DNA from: Blastococcus sp. MG754426
Lineage (GTDB): Bacteria; Actinomycetota; Actinomycetes; Mycobacteriales; Geodermatophilaceae
NCBI RefSeq assembly: GCF_021699055.1
Contig: NZ_SSXC01000004.1
Span: forward strand, 1 to 64,000
Direction: 5' to 3'
DNA: 64,000 bases
In this document: positions 34,798-42,925 of the stretch, in pieces
How positions within the stretch are numbered: the stretch's first letter is position 1
Layout of the letters: each line of letters opens with the position of its first letter
The notes under the pieces: generated by a model
What the model saw: only the letters and a program-made list of their open reading frames with translations
What the model was told of the DNA's origin: nothing
The model's database searches: none
Program-made: the position numbers and the translations under genes

Positions 34798-34860
34798 GTG
34801 ACGGCCGTGCCTGGCCGAGCCGCAGATGGCATCCCTGTCCCATCGACGAGTTCGAAAGCC

Positions 34861-34880
34861 CCGGGCCCGAGAGAGCCCGG
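34861..34880. terminator. Weak hairpin after the AraC gene
   Basis: CCGGGC / GCCCGG six-base stem with an 8-nt loop, between the convergent AraC and small membrane protein genes. Modest, but the only hairpin in the 128-base gap. Confidence 0.35.
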
Positions 34881-34925
34881 CGCCGCCGACTCCTGAGCAT
34901 TCGCGCCTCCCGTTCGAGGCCGCGC

Positions 34926-35246
34926 TCAGTCGGAGGTGTTGGGCCGTTCAGTTCGATCCCGCTCCGGCCGATCGGCCGCCGATGGGCAGCCGGCCCGTAT
35001 CCACGATTCCATCGCGGCGACCCCTCGTGCCGCCTCGAGCGCGATCATGATCTGCTGGCGACCCGGTCGCCGCCAGGTCGGGGGCCCGGCCGCCAGCCAG
35101 TCGGTCAGCACCGCGGGACGTCCTGTCCACGCCGTGCCCATGGCCAGGCTGCCGGTCATCAGGCACCAGAGCAGCAAACGGGCCGCGCGCAGCAGCCACA
35201 AGCCGAGGCTGTAGAGGTACAGCCTGGTTCGGAGGAGGTACTCCAC
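34926..35246 (-). CDS. Small membrane-anchored protein of unknown function (copy 1)
   Basis: Protein of 106 residues from GTG 35246, preceded by GAGAGGGGGGCG. A hydrophobic stretch (YLYSLGLWLLRAARLLLWCL and MTGSLAMGTAW) suggests one or two membrane passes, then a short soluble tail with EAARGVAAMESWI and an acidic/basic C-terminus. The EAARG(V/I)AA(M/L)ESW motif recurs in the gene at 37818, on the other side of the DHA2 exporter and MarR genes. Function unknown; the motif pair and location suggest a shared role, perhaps with the exporter. Confidence 0.65.
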   Translation of the reverse strand: MEYLLRTRLYLYSLGLWLLRAARLLLWCLMTGSLAMGTAWTGRPAVLTDWLAAGPPTWRRPGRQQIMIALEAARGVAAMESWIRAGCPSAADRPERDRTERPNTSD

Positions 35247-35463
35247 CGCCCCCCTCTCTCCAGGGGTCTGCCCGCTCACAGCGTCACAACCGCCGCGGGT
35301 CACCCCCGGCTGTTGCGAACCGCAACCATGGTCCCGCGGTGCAGTGCGAAAGGGAAGGGTTCCGTCTGCGGGCAGCATCTGGGGGCAGCTAGCTGTAGCG
35401 CCCCGGAGACACAGGCTGGCCTGGCTGGTCCGGTGGTCCCGCGACTACCGACGGCAGAGGCCG

Positions 35464-37176
35464 CTACGGCTCCGCCTTGGGAGGTCGCGCACCGGCCGAT
35501 CCGCGGGCGTCGGAAGCGCTCCTGCGTCCGGCATCGTCCGCGCCATGCCCGAGATCGCAGTCCGGATCGACCGCCGTCTCGAAGGCCTCTGCGACGTTCT
35601 CCCCGGTGGTGTGCTCCCGCGCGTGTTCGCGCAGCGGGGTCTCCCGCAAGAACAGCAGCACGAGGAACCCCAGCAGAGCGAACGGCACGGCGGCGAGGAA
35701 AGTGGTCTGCAGCGCGTCGGCGAAGCCGGTGATGACCGCGGTGTGCACCGGTTCGGGCAGTGCGCCGATCTGTTCGGGGCTGCCCAGCGTCGGAGTCCCG
35801 CCGGCGATCCGGTCGGCCGGGACGCCGGCCTCGGCGAGGCGGGACGGGATGGTGTCGGCGAGGCGATGGGTGAGCAGGGCGCCGAACACCGCCACCCCCA
35901 AAGCGCCGCCCAGTGACCGGAAGAACGTCGCCCCGGAGGTGGCCACGCCCAGGTCCTTCTGCTCCACGGCGTTCTGGGTGGCCAGCACCAGCACCTGCAT
36001 CACCAGGCCGATGCCGACGCCCGTGACCAGCATGTACAGCCCGGCCACCACCAGGGAGGTGTCGACGGCGAGCCGGCTCATCAGCCCCAGCCCGACCGCG
36101 GCGATCAGGAGGCCGACGACCGGGAAGACCTTGTACCGACCGGTGGCCGTGATCGCCCGCCCGGAGCCGATGGAGGCAGCGAGCAGGCCCACCATGAGCG
36201 GCAGCGTCAGCAGCCCCGAAGCAGTCGGCGACTCGCCCTTGACGATCTGCAGGTACTGCGGCAGGAAGATGATCGCGCCGAACATCGCGACACCGACGAC
36301 GAAGCCGGCCAGGCTGGTGACGACGAAGGTGTGGTTCGCGAACAGGTGCGGCGGCATGATCGGCTCGCCTGCGCGACGCTCCTGCCACACGGCGAGCACC
36401 AGCAGGACGGCGGCCGCGGCGGCGAGCGCATAGGTCCAGGCCGAGTTCCAGGCGAACTCCTTGCCGCCCAGCGACAGCATCAGCAGCAGCGCGCTGACCG
36501 AGGCGACGATGAAGAAGGCACCGAGCCAGTCGATGGAGTGCCGGCTGCGCGGGAACGGCAGCTTCAACACGCGCTCGGTGACGATCAGGGCCGCCACGCC
36601 GATCGGGATGCCCACCCAGAAGGTCCACCGCCAGGACAGGTGCTCGACGAGGAACCCGCCGAGCAGCGGTCCCGCGACCGTCGCGATCCCGAACACGGAA
36701 CCGATGTAGCCCTGGTAGCGACCACGCTCCCGCGGGCTGACGACGTCGCCGATGATCGCCTGCGACAACGCCATCAGTCCGCCGACACCCAGCCCCTGAA
36801 CCGCGCGGAACGCGATCAACTGCGCCATGTCCTGCGCGAAGCCGCTGGCCAAGGATGCGAGCAGGAAGATCCCGATGGCGGACTGGAACATGATCTTCCG
36901 CCCGTAGAGATCGGACAGCTTGCCCCAGATCGGTGTGGATGCGGTGGAGGTCAGCAGCGTCGCCGAGACGACCCAGGCCAGCTGCTCCTGCCCACCGAGC
37001 TCGCCCACGATGGTCGGCAACGCCGTGGCCACGATGGTCTGCGAGAGCGCCGCGACCAGCATGCCCAGCATGAGCCCGAGCAGCACGGTCAGGATCTGCC
37101 GGTGTTCCAACGGTGGCAGGCCCTGGTGGCCGCTCGAGGAGTCCGGCGTCTGGCTGTGAGGAGCAGGGGAACTCAC
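35464..37176 (-). CDS. DHA2 (EmrB/QacA) family MFS drug exporter
   Basis: Fourteen-helix-type MFS exporter of 570 residues. Motif C-like and D segments: LSQTIVATALPTIVGELGGQ near residue 45, the motif A loop GKLSDLYGRKIMFQSAIGIF near 90, and RAVQGLGVGGLMALSQAIIG near 128. GTG 37176 overlaps the stop of the MarR gene (GTGA), so exporter and repressor are co-translated. The C-terminus is a long acidic/serine tail. Likely proton-driven efflux of hydrophobic compounds under MarR control. Confidence 0.92.
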   Translation of the reverse strand: MSSPAPHSQTPDSSSGHQGLPPLEHRQILTVLLGLMLGMLVAALSQTIVATALPTIVGELGGQEQLAWVVSATLLTSTASTPIWGKLSDLYGRKIMFQSAIGIFLLASLASGFAQDMAQLIAFRAVQGLGVGGLMALSQAIIGDVVSPRERGRYQGYIGSVFGIATVAGPLLGGFLVEHLSWRWTFWVGIPIGVAALIVTERVLKLPFPRSRHSIDWLGAFFIVASVSALLLMLSLGGKEFAWNSAWTYALAAAAAVLLVLAVWQERRAGEPIMPPHLFANHTFVVTSLAGFVVGVAMFGAIIFLPQYLQIVKGESPTASGLLTLPLMVGLLAASIGSGRAITATGRYKVFPVVGLLIAAVGLGLMSRLAVDTSLVVAGLYMLVTGVGIGLVMQVLVLATQNAVEQKDLGVATSGATFFRSLGGALGVAVFGALLTHRLADTIPSRLAEAGVPADRIAGGTPTLGSPEQIGALPEPVHTAVITGFADALQTTFLAAVPFALLGFLVLLFLRETPLREHAREHTTGENVAEAFETAVDPDCDLGHGADDAGRRSASDARGSAGARPPKAEP

Positions 37177-37733
37177 GCGCGCAGGACCTCTTTCGAACCG
37201 GCTTCGTCGGGGGTTGCGGCGGATCTGTCCGGGCTCGCGCCGGAGGGCGACGGCGCTCCGCCGGCCATTGCCTCGGTGACTCTGCCGTCGAGACCTGCGT
37301 TCAACCGTTCCAGCAGCGCTGCAAAGGTGTCCTGCTCGTCGATCGGCCACGAGCCGATCAGCTCGCGCACGGCATTCCGGCGGACCTGACGTGTCCCAGC
37401 GACCGCACGCCGCCCCGCCGATGTCAGCCGCAGCCGGCAGGCCCGCCCGTCCTCGGGGTCCGCCTCGCGCGTGACAAGCCCGGCCTGCTGCAGGCTGGCC
37501 ACGTGCCGGCTCACCGTCGAGGCGTCGAGGTACAACCGGGCCGCCAACGCCCCGTTGCGCATCGGTCCCTCGTCGTTGAGGAAGCCCAGGATCGTGTATG
37601 CGCTCCGCTCCAGTGGCTCCACGGGCCCATCGGTGTGGAGCTGGACGCGCTGAGCCCGGCGGACCAGATGGGTCAGCTCACGTTCGATGCGCACCATGGA
37701 CCCCTCAGCCGATCCGGCCCCACCCAGTTGCAT
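37173..37733 (-). CDS. MarR family regulator of the DHA2 exporter
   Basis: Protein of 186 residues with a MarR winged helix: RSAYTILGFLNDEGPMRNGA, ALAARLYLDASTVSRHVASL and the wing READPEDGRACRLRLTSAGR at about residues 45-110. The C-terminal 35 residues are Pro/Ser/Ala-rich and probably disordered. It overlaps the exporter start by 4 bases and is first in the transcript. Typical autoregulated exporter pair; I found no clear palindrome in the 84 bases upstream. Confidence 0.9.
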   Translation of the reverse strand: MQLGGAGSAEGSMVRIERELTHLVRRAQRVQLHTDGPVEPLERSAYTILGFLNDEGPMRNGALAARLYLDASTVSRHVASLQQAGLVTREADPEDGRACRLRLTSAGRRAVAGTRQVRRNAVRELIGSWPIDEQDTFAALLERLNAGLDGRVTEAMAGGAPSPSGASPDRSAATPDEAGSKEVLRA

Positions 37734-37817
37734 GGGCCAACCATAAGGCGTTGCCGACGAAGGTTCCAGCTCTACCGCCGCCGGTGGAACTCCCCACCTA
37801 CGCAGTCCGCCATCCGG

Positions 37818-38189
37818 TCAGCCCTCGGCGCTGGATCCCGCCTCGTCGCCTCCCGTCGACCCCGGCGATGACTGGCCCAGCCACGACTCCAGGGCGGCGA
37901 TGCCACGCGCCGCTTCCCGGTGCACGAGCTCATCGTCGAATCGCGGTGCAGGTGAGCCATCGACCGGCCCGGACCGCCCCGGTGCACCGTGGAGCAGGTG
38001 CCGACCCGCGGCGTAGAGGCCGTAGCAGGACACCGCCACGCCGCCCATACAGAACGCCGCAACCAGGGTCCACGTGAAGGCGGGTAAGGCTTCCTCCAGC
38101 AGGCGCGACAGCGCTTCCCCCGTCGCCTCCCAGGCCACTACCGAGGCACCCATCAGTCGCCGCCAATCAACGTGCGGCACCACAGCCAC
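37818..38189 (-). CDS. Small membrane-anchored protein of unknown function (copy 2)
   Basis: Protein of 123 residues (start uncertain: GTG 38189 or ATG 38153). A hydrophobic helix (FTWTLVAAFCMGGVAVSCYG) is followed by a soluble tail with REAARGIAALESWLGQSS, close to EAARGVAAMESWI in the gene at 34926. Outside that motif the two share little beyond the helix-then-tail layout, so they are either distant relatives or share a docking motif. They bracket the DHA2/MarR pair on the same strand. Function unknown. Confidence 0.6.
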   Translation of the reverse strand: MAVVPHVDWRRLMGASVVAWEATGEALSRLLEEALPAFTWTLVAAFCMGGVAVSCYGLYAAGRHLLHGAPGRSGPVDGSPAPRFDDELVHREAARGIAALESWLGQSSPGSTGGDEAGSSAEG

Positions 38190-38521
38190 CGGGCCATGGC
38201 GCCCGCGTGCGAGGACTTCAGCCTATTCCCGTACCGGCTCGGAACGGATGGTTGCACACGTCATCTTTCGACCAATCCCCAGCGAGACCTGCACCCGGGC
38301 AGAGGTCCGCGGCGGGTTCCACGATCAGGTTGCGAGTCCCCATCGTTCCGTGACACGTCCCACCTCAGGCCGTGAGCGAGGCGCTGTGGCGTGTAGCGGT
38401 GCGCGCCGGGCTTGACCCGAGGGACCTCGCCGGGGCCGACGGGCACGACCGGTCACGGACACCGCCCCCCTCGAATGGGTGGTCGCGCTCAAGACGAGTT
38501 GAGCCGTACCGATACGGAACC
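38190..38521. other. Intergenic region before the GGDEF-EAL gene
   Basis: 330 bases without a supported gene. An inverted repeat CCGTACCGATACGG (38504-38517) ends four bases before the GGDEF-EAL start codon and covers the position where a ribosome binding site would sit, so it might fold over the translation start. Nothing else recognisable. Confidence 0.45.
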
Positions 38522-41188
38522 ATGCGATTCGTGCGGTTCTCCGAGCAGAGCATGCGCCGCGCCTCGCCCCTGTGGTGCTACCTGACGGCGCTCGTGCTGC
38601 TGCCGCTCCTCGGCGTCATGGTCTTGGCCACCGCCGCGGCACAGACCCGGGCGAGCGAGGCGGACAGTGCCGCACGCGCGGAGAACGGCATGCGGACCCT
38701 CGCGGCCCTCGACGGCGCGCGCCGGAGCGTGGAGCAGGAGCTGATCCCGTTCCTGTGGCTGCACGTCGTCGCCAACCCGGAGGCCATCGCCATGCTCGAC
38801 CTGCCGCCGGGACTGCTGGAGGTACAGGCCGAGACGATGGCGCGCGACTCCGCGCGGGTCCGAGCGGTGACCGATCGGGCGCTGGCCGGCGTGCCGGCCG
38901 GCTCGGTGGGCTCCGCTGCCGCCGAGCGCGCCGCGACGGACCTGGCCCTGCTGCGCTCCGGTGGCAACACGCTGAACCTCGACATCGAGGACGTCTACTT
39001 CCGTTTCCTGGCCGTCTCGAACGATCTGATGACCGCCCAGCAGGCCGCCGCAGCCGCCGCCACCGCGGAAGGGATCCCGGGGGTCACCCTGCGGGCACTC
39101 CAGGACGTGCAGTCCATCGCGCGGCTCAGCCAGGTCGCCAGCCGGCAGCTCCCGCTCTTCTTCGGGTCCATGTTCGCCGGCGGGGACAGCATGATCGGCT
39201 CGCGCACCGCGTGGCAGACCGCCCTGCTCGACTACAGCGACGCCGAACGCCAGATGAAGTCCCTGTCCCAGCCCTCGCTGCGAGAGGCATGGCGGGCCGT
39301 GCAGACGTCCGACGCCGTGGGCGCCGTGGACGGCGTGCTGACCAGCGGTGCGGACGGCGACACCCCCACCGTGTCCGTCGCCGAGATCGCCACGCTGCTC
39401 GTCCAGACCCAGGAGCGCAACGATCTGCTGGGCGAGCTCGTCGAGACCGCGATCGGCAACGCCCACACGCTGGTGTCCGCCGACCGGGAGGAGGCCACCG
39501 GTCAGCTGCGGGGGATCCTTCTCCTCGCCGCCGGCCTGCTGGCCGTCTCGCTGCTCGCCGCACTGGTGCTCGGCCGCAGCGTGGCCGGCGCGCTGCGACT
39601 GCTGGCCGGGCAGGCCAGCCAGATCAGCGAGGGCTCGCTGGTGGAGGTGGAGGTCGCCGGACCGCGCGAGGTGCGCACCGTCTCGGCGGCGCTGGGAGCC
39701 GCCGTCGCCGGGCTGCGCCGGATCCAGGACCAGGCCCAGGCCGTCGCCCGCGGCGACCTCGACGACGCCCTGCTCGACCAGCCGCTGCCCGGACCGCTCG
39801 GTGAGGTCGTCCACGCGTCGGTCAAGGAGATCGTGCACGCGGTACGCCAGCGCGAGGAGCTGCAGTCCGCCCTCGCCCACCAGGCCACCCACGACGCGCT
39901 CACCGAGCTGCCCAACCGCGCCCAGGCCGTCACGCTGGTCACCGGCGCGCTGCACCGCGGCCGGCGGTCCGGTCAGATGACCGGCCTGCTCTTCGTGGAT
40001 CTCGACGGCTTCAAAGCGGTCAACGACGGGCACGGGCACGCCGCCGGCGACGAGGTGCTGCGCGAGGTCGCCCGCCGGCTCACGGCCGGGGTCCGGCCCG
40101 GCGACGTGGTCTGCCGCCTGGGCGGCGACGAGTTCGTCGTCCTCGTGGAGCCCGTGCACACCGAGCACGACCTGCTGGAACTCAGCCACCGGCTGATCTC
40201 CTCGATCAGCGAGCCGATGGTGGTCCAGCGTGCCCAGGTCCGGATCGGCGCCAGCATCGGCGTAGCGGTCAGCCGGGACGGCAGCACCGACGCCGACGTG
40301 CTCTTCGCCGAGGCCGACGCCGCCGCCTACCGCGCCAAGGCTGCGGGGCGTGGCCGCGCGGAGATCTTCGACGAAACCCTGCGGCGGCAGCTCAACCAGC
40401 GGGCGGCACTGGAGGTGGCGATCGCCACCGGCCTGGCCAACGGTGAGATGCAGGTGGCGTACCAGCCCGTCATGGAGGTCGCCACCGACCGGCTGATGGG
40501 CTACGAGGCGCTCATCCGCTGGACGCGACCCGGTGTCGGACCGGTCGCTCCAGACCAGTGGATCCCCGTGGCCGAGGGGTCCCGACTGATCGGTGAGGTC
40601 GACCGCTGGATGCTGCACGAGGCCACCCGCCAGCTGGCGCAGTGGCGGGCCGAGTCCCCCGCCGCGCCGGGGGCGCCCGACCCGACGATCGCGGTGAACA
40701 TCTCTGGACGGCACCTGGCCGACCCGCGGGTGATCAGCGACGTCGCCGACGCGCTGGAGGCGTCCGGGCTGCCCGCTCACCTGCTGGTCCTGGAGGTCAC
40801 CGAGACCGTGCTGGTCGACGACCCGCTGGCCAATGACCACCTCACCGAGCTGCGCGCCATGGGCGTCAGCATCGCCATCGACTACTTCGGCACCGGATAC
40901 ACCTCCATCGGCCAGCTGCGCAACATGCCGGTCGACACGCTCAAGATCGACCGCAGCTTCGTGGCCTCCACGGAGCCCGCCCACCGCGAGCTCGTCGCCC
41001 TAATGATCAGAGCGGCGCACACCTTCGGGTTGACCGTCGTCGCCGAGGGCGTGGAGGAGCCGGACCAGCTGGCGCAGCTCAAGGCGCAGGAATGCGACCA
41101 GGCCCAGGGCTACCTGCTCTACCGGCCCATGCCCGCCACCGAGGCCGGGGCGCTGCTCCGCAGCCCCCAGCCCGCCGGCTCGCTCTGA
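38522..41188 (+). CDS. Membrane GGDEF-EAL protein (cyclic-di-GMP turnover)
   Basis: Protein of 888 residues: TM helix about 18-38, a long extracytoplasmic sensor, a second TM near 328-350 (LLLAAGLLAVSLLAALVLGR), a HAMP-like linker, GGDEF and EAL domains. GGDEF is intact at about residue 534 and is preceded by RPGD five residues upstream, an I-site for product inhibition, so cyclase activity is plausible. The EAL domain keeps YEALIRW, VNISGRHL, EVTETVL, LKIDRSF and AEGVEEPDQ, but the DDFGTG metal loop reads DYFGTG (Asp787-Tyr788). Loss of the second Asp may weaken phosphodiesterase activity. ATG 38522 gives a sensible signal-anchor; the frame is open further upstream. Confidence 0.92.
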   Translation: MRFVRFSEQSMRRASPLWCYLTALVLLPLLGVMVLATAAAQTRASEADSAARAENGMRTLAALDGARRSVEQELIPFLWLHVVANPEAIAMLDLPPGLLEVQAETMARDSARVRAVTDRALAGVPAGSVGSAAAERAATDLALLRSGGNTLNLDIEDVYFRFLAVSNDLMTAQQAAAAAATAEGIPGVTLRALQDVQSIARLSQVASRQLPLFFGSMFAGGDSMIGSRTAWQTALLDYSDAERQMKSLSQPSLREAWRAVQTSDAVGAVDGVLTSGADGDTPTVSVAEIATLLVQTQERNDLLGELVETAIGNAHTLVSADREEATGQLRGILLLAAGLLAVSLLAALVLGRSVAGALRLLAGQASQISEGSLVEVEVAGPREVRTVSAALGAAVAGLRRIQDQAQAVARGDLDDALLDQPLPGPLGEVVHASVKEIVHAVRQREELQSALAHQATHDALTELPNRAQAVTLVTGALHRGRRSGQMTGLLFVDLDGFKAVNDGHGHAAGDEVLREVARRLTAGVRPGDVVCRLGGDEFVVLVEPVHTEHDLLELSHRLISSISEPMVVQRAQVRIGASIGVAVSRDGSTDADVLFAEADAAAYRAKAAGRGRAEIFDETLRRQLNQRAALEVAIATGLANGEMQVAYQPVMEVATDRLMGYEALIRWTRPGVGPVAPDQWIPVAEGSRLIGEVDRWMLHEATRQLAQWRAESPAAPGAPDPTIAVNISGRHLADPRVISDVADALEASGLPAHLLVLEVTETVLVDDPLANDHLTELRAMGVSIAIDYFGTGYTSIGQLRNMPVDTLKIDRSFVASTEPAHRELVALMIRAAHTFGLTVVAEGVEEPDQLAQLKAQECDQAQGYLLYRPMPATEAGALLRSPQPAGSL

Positions 41189-41645
41189 GATGGAGCGACA
41201 CGGTCCTGCGAGAGGGTGTGGGGGACACGACGACCTCCTGATCGAGGGCCGTCCATAGACAACTCCACAGCCCACCCAGACGTCTGAGCCATGCCGAGAC
41301 TGGCACTACTGAGCAGACTCCCGGTCATTGACCGGCTCGCTGGCGCACGCCACGGTGACGGCCGAGACATCGACGACACCGCGATCGCCCCTACCCGCCG
41401 CAAGCGCAACGCCTCCTTGCGCGGCAGCAGGCCGCCCCCCGAGGAGGCGGCCAGCTCCGCAGAGCCATGGAGCAACCCAGAGGCGGATCGCGAGGTCGAC
41501 GGCGTCGAACCCGTCGACCTTGTTCGGTCCGGAAGGTGCTGATCGCCTCGCCCCGCGATAGGACATGACGTCTCCCACCCTGGGTTACCCCCGAGCCGAA
41601 GAGGAGCCGGGACGCCGCATGCGCCGGCATTGCAAGCGCGGTGTT
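41189..41645. other. Gene-free stretch left of the tRNA-Gly fragment
   Basis: About 460 bases with no recognisable protein motif on either strand. It lies on the element side of the first attachment-like repeat and may be debris of an integrated element. No integrase or excisionase is visible. Confidence 0.4.
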
Positions 41646-41647
41646 GA

Positions 41648-41666
41648 AGGCACGCGGAAGGCACGG
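41648..41666 (+). repeat. Arm-like repeat, left copy
   Basis: AGGCACGCGGAAGGCACGG, itself two GAAGGCACG-type units in tandem. It recurs at 63118 with 18 of 19 bases identical and lies 48 bases before the tRNA fragment, against 49 in the other copy. Possibly an integrase arm site (inference). Confidence 0.55.
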
Positions 41667-41714
41667 CATCCGCGTGCCTCACGTCCCGCCTGCGGGAACA
41701 GGGCTAGAGTCTCA

Positions 41715-41761
41715 AGCCTTCCAAGCTGGCCATGCCGGTTCGATCCCGGTCACCCGCTCCA
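41715..41761 (+). repeat. tRNA-Gly(UCC) 3'-half fragment, attL/attR-like direct repeat (left copy)
   Basis: 47 bases identical to 63186-63232. They read as the 3' half of tRNA-Gly(UCC): anticodon loop CTTCCAA, variable loop, T-arm GCCGGTTCGATCCCGGT, acceptor strand CACCCGC, discriminator T and CCA. The upstream bases do not supply a matching D-arm or a full seven-base acceptor partner, so this is not a working tRNA but the footprint left when an element integrates into a tRNA gene. Confidence 0.8.
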
Positions 41762-41879
41762 CCGCGGGTGTCGCGGCGCACCATTCACAGGACGCGACAC
41801 CGTTCATCCTCGGCTGGTTCGCGGTGACGCCATGACTCTCCTCGTTTTCGGGGGATGAGAGTCTCCAGCAGATCCGGCA

Positions 41880-42052
41880 TGGAACACCTCGCGGAGACGT
41901 GTGACGGCGCGGGTACCGGCCACGATCAGCCGCAAGGAGACGCCGTGGACGCGAGCCGCACTCTGCGTTCCACCAGCAGCTGGAGCCCGGCGGAGCCCGA
42001 GAACTGCACCCCCGACAAGTCGATCAACAGTTCCCGGGCCCGGAGCGACCAG
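41880..42052 (-). pseudogene. STAS-domain (anti-sigma factor antagonist-like) remnant
   Basis: Minus-strand reading gives RARELLIDLSGVQFSGSAGL and QLLVE, the phosphorylatable-Ser strand of a STAS domain, in one frame; after a shift near 41970 the next frame continues SAARVHGVSLRLIVAGTRAV and TRLREVF. N- and C-terminal parts are missing. It sits just inside the left tRNA-Gly repeat and behind the IclR gene. A decayed regulator of the SpoIIAA/RsbV type. Confidence 0.65.
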
Positions 42053-42056
42053 GGAC

Positions 42057-42851
42057 TCAGGTGCGGCCGACCGTGCTGAGCAGGTCCTCAAGCTGGGCAG
42101 CGGCAGCGTGCAGGTCCCGCACGACGGCGACCTGACGCTTCTTCGTCATCCGGCTGGAGGGCGCGGAGGCGTTGATGGCGGCGATGCTGGCACCGCGGTG
42201 GTCGCGGACGACCACCGCCACGGAGATGATGTCCTCGGCCACCCGGTGGTTGGTCGCGTACCCGCGCTCCCGCACCTCGAGCAGCTCCGCATCGAGTTGC
42301 GCACGCTCGTCCGCAGTGAGCCCGTCGCCCTCGCCGGACGCGTCCAGCGAGAAGATCTCGTCGAGCTGCTGGGGGGTGAACGTGGCAAGGATCGACTTAC
42401 CGGTCGCCGTCCGGTGCGCGGGGAGCAGCTGACCGGTCCGGTCGGCCACCCGCAGCGGCTGGCCGCTCTCGGCGGCGGCCAGGTAGCGGATCTTGCCTCC
42501 CTCCAGCTGCGCCAGGTGCACCGTCTCGTCGGTCTTCCTCGCCAGGTCGGTGAGGATCGGACGGGCGTACGTGCGGATGTCGAGATTGCGCACGGCGGCC
42601 AGTCCGAGGTCCAGCAGCGCCGATCCGGCGACGTAGCTGCCCGTGCCGTCCTCCTGCCGGACGAAGCCGTGATGGACGAGCATCGCCAGCAACCGGTGCG
42701 CCGTGGAGGGAGCGATGTCCAAGGCCGCGGCGATCCCCGACAGCCGCAGTCGCGGCTGGTCCCGCAGCATCAGCACGAGCCGGAGCGCGTTGTCGACGGA
42801 CGAGATCGGGTATGAGGGAGCCTTGGTGCCGTTGGTCACCGTCTCAGGCAT
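42057..42851 (-). CDS. IclR family transcriptional regulator
   Basis: Protein of 264 residues. An N-terminal winged helix (SVDNALRLVLMLRDQPRLRL, then SGIAAALDIAPSTAHRLLAM) and a C-terminal effector domain (HLAQLEGGKIRYLAAAESGQ; AHRTATGKSILATFTPQQLD; RERGYATNHRVAEDIISVAV). IclR proteins commonly control aromatic-acid operons and bind the pathway's ligand. It is the last gene after the dehydrogenases of the Rieske oxygenase cluster, 74 bases beyond the aldehyde dehydrogenase, so it probably regulates that cluster. The start has only a weak ribosome binding site. Confidence 0.92.
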   Translation of the reverse strand: MPETVTNGTKAPSYPISSVDNALRLVLMLRDQPRLRLSGIAAALDIAPSTAHRLLAMLVHHGFVRQEDGTGSYVAGSALLDLGLAAVRNLDIRTYARPILTDLARKTDETVHLAQLEGGKIRYLAAAESGQPLRVADRTGQLLPAHRTATGKSILATFTPQQLDEIFSLDASGEGDGLTADERAQLDAELLEVRERGYATNHRVAEDIISVAVVVRDHRGASIAAINASAPSSRMTKKRQVAVVRDLHAAAAQLEDLLSTVGRT

Positions 42852-42925
42852 CCCATGATCCTAAGCTCCACGAATACCGTTACGTACCTGTTCCCCACGG
42901 GCACCTGCACATCGGTTCCGCCGGC

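Noticed and set aside
34926-38189. The two small membrane proteins as a toxin-antitoxin pair
   Set aside because: They are separated by two full genes and share only one short motif; nothing suggests toxicity.
41692-41761. A complete tRNA-Gly gene at the left repeat
   Set aside because: GCGGG upstream pairs with CCCGC, but the last two acceptor pairs fail, no D-arm folds, and the anticodon stem has a mismatch. Length is also short. Treated as a 3' fragment.
41565-41858. Small open frame across the left tRNA fragment
   Set aside because: Its middle is the translated tRNA repeat; no protein motif.
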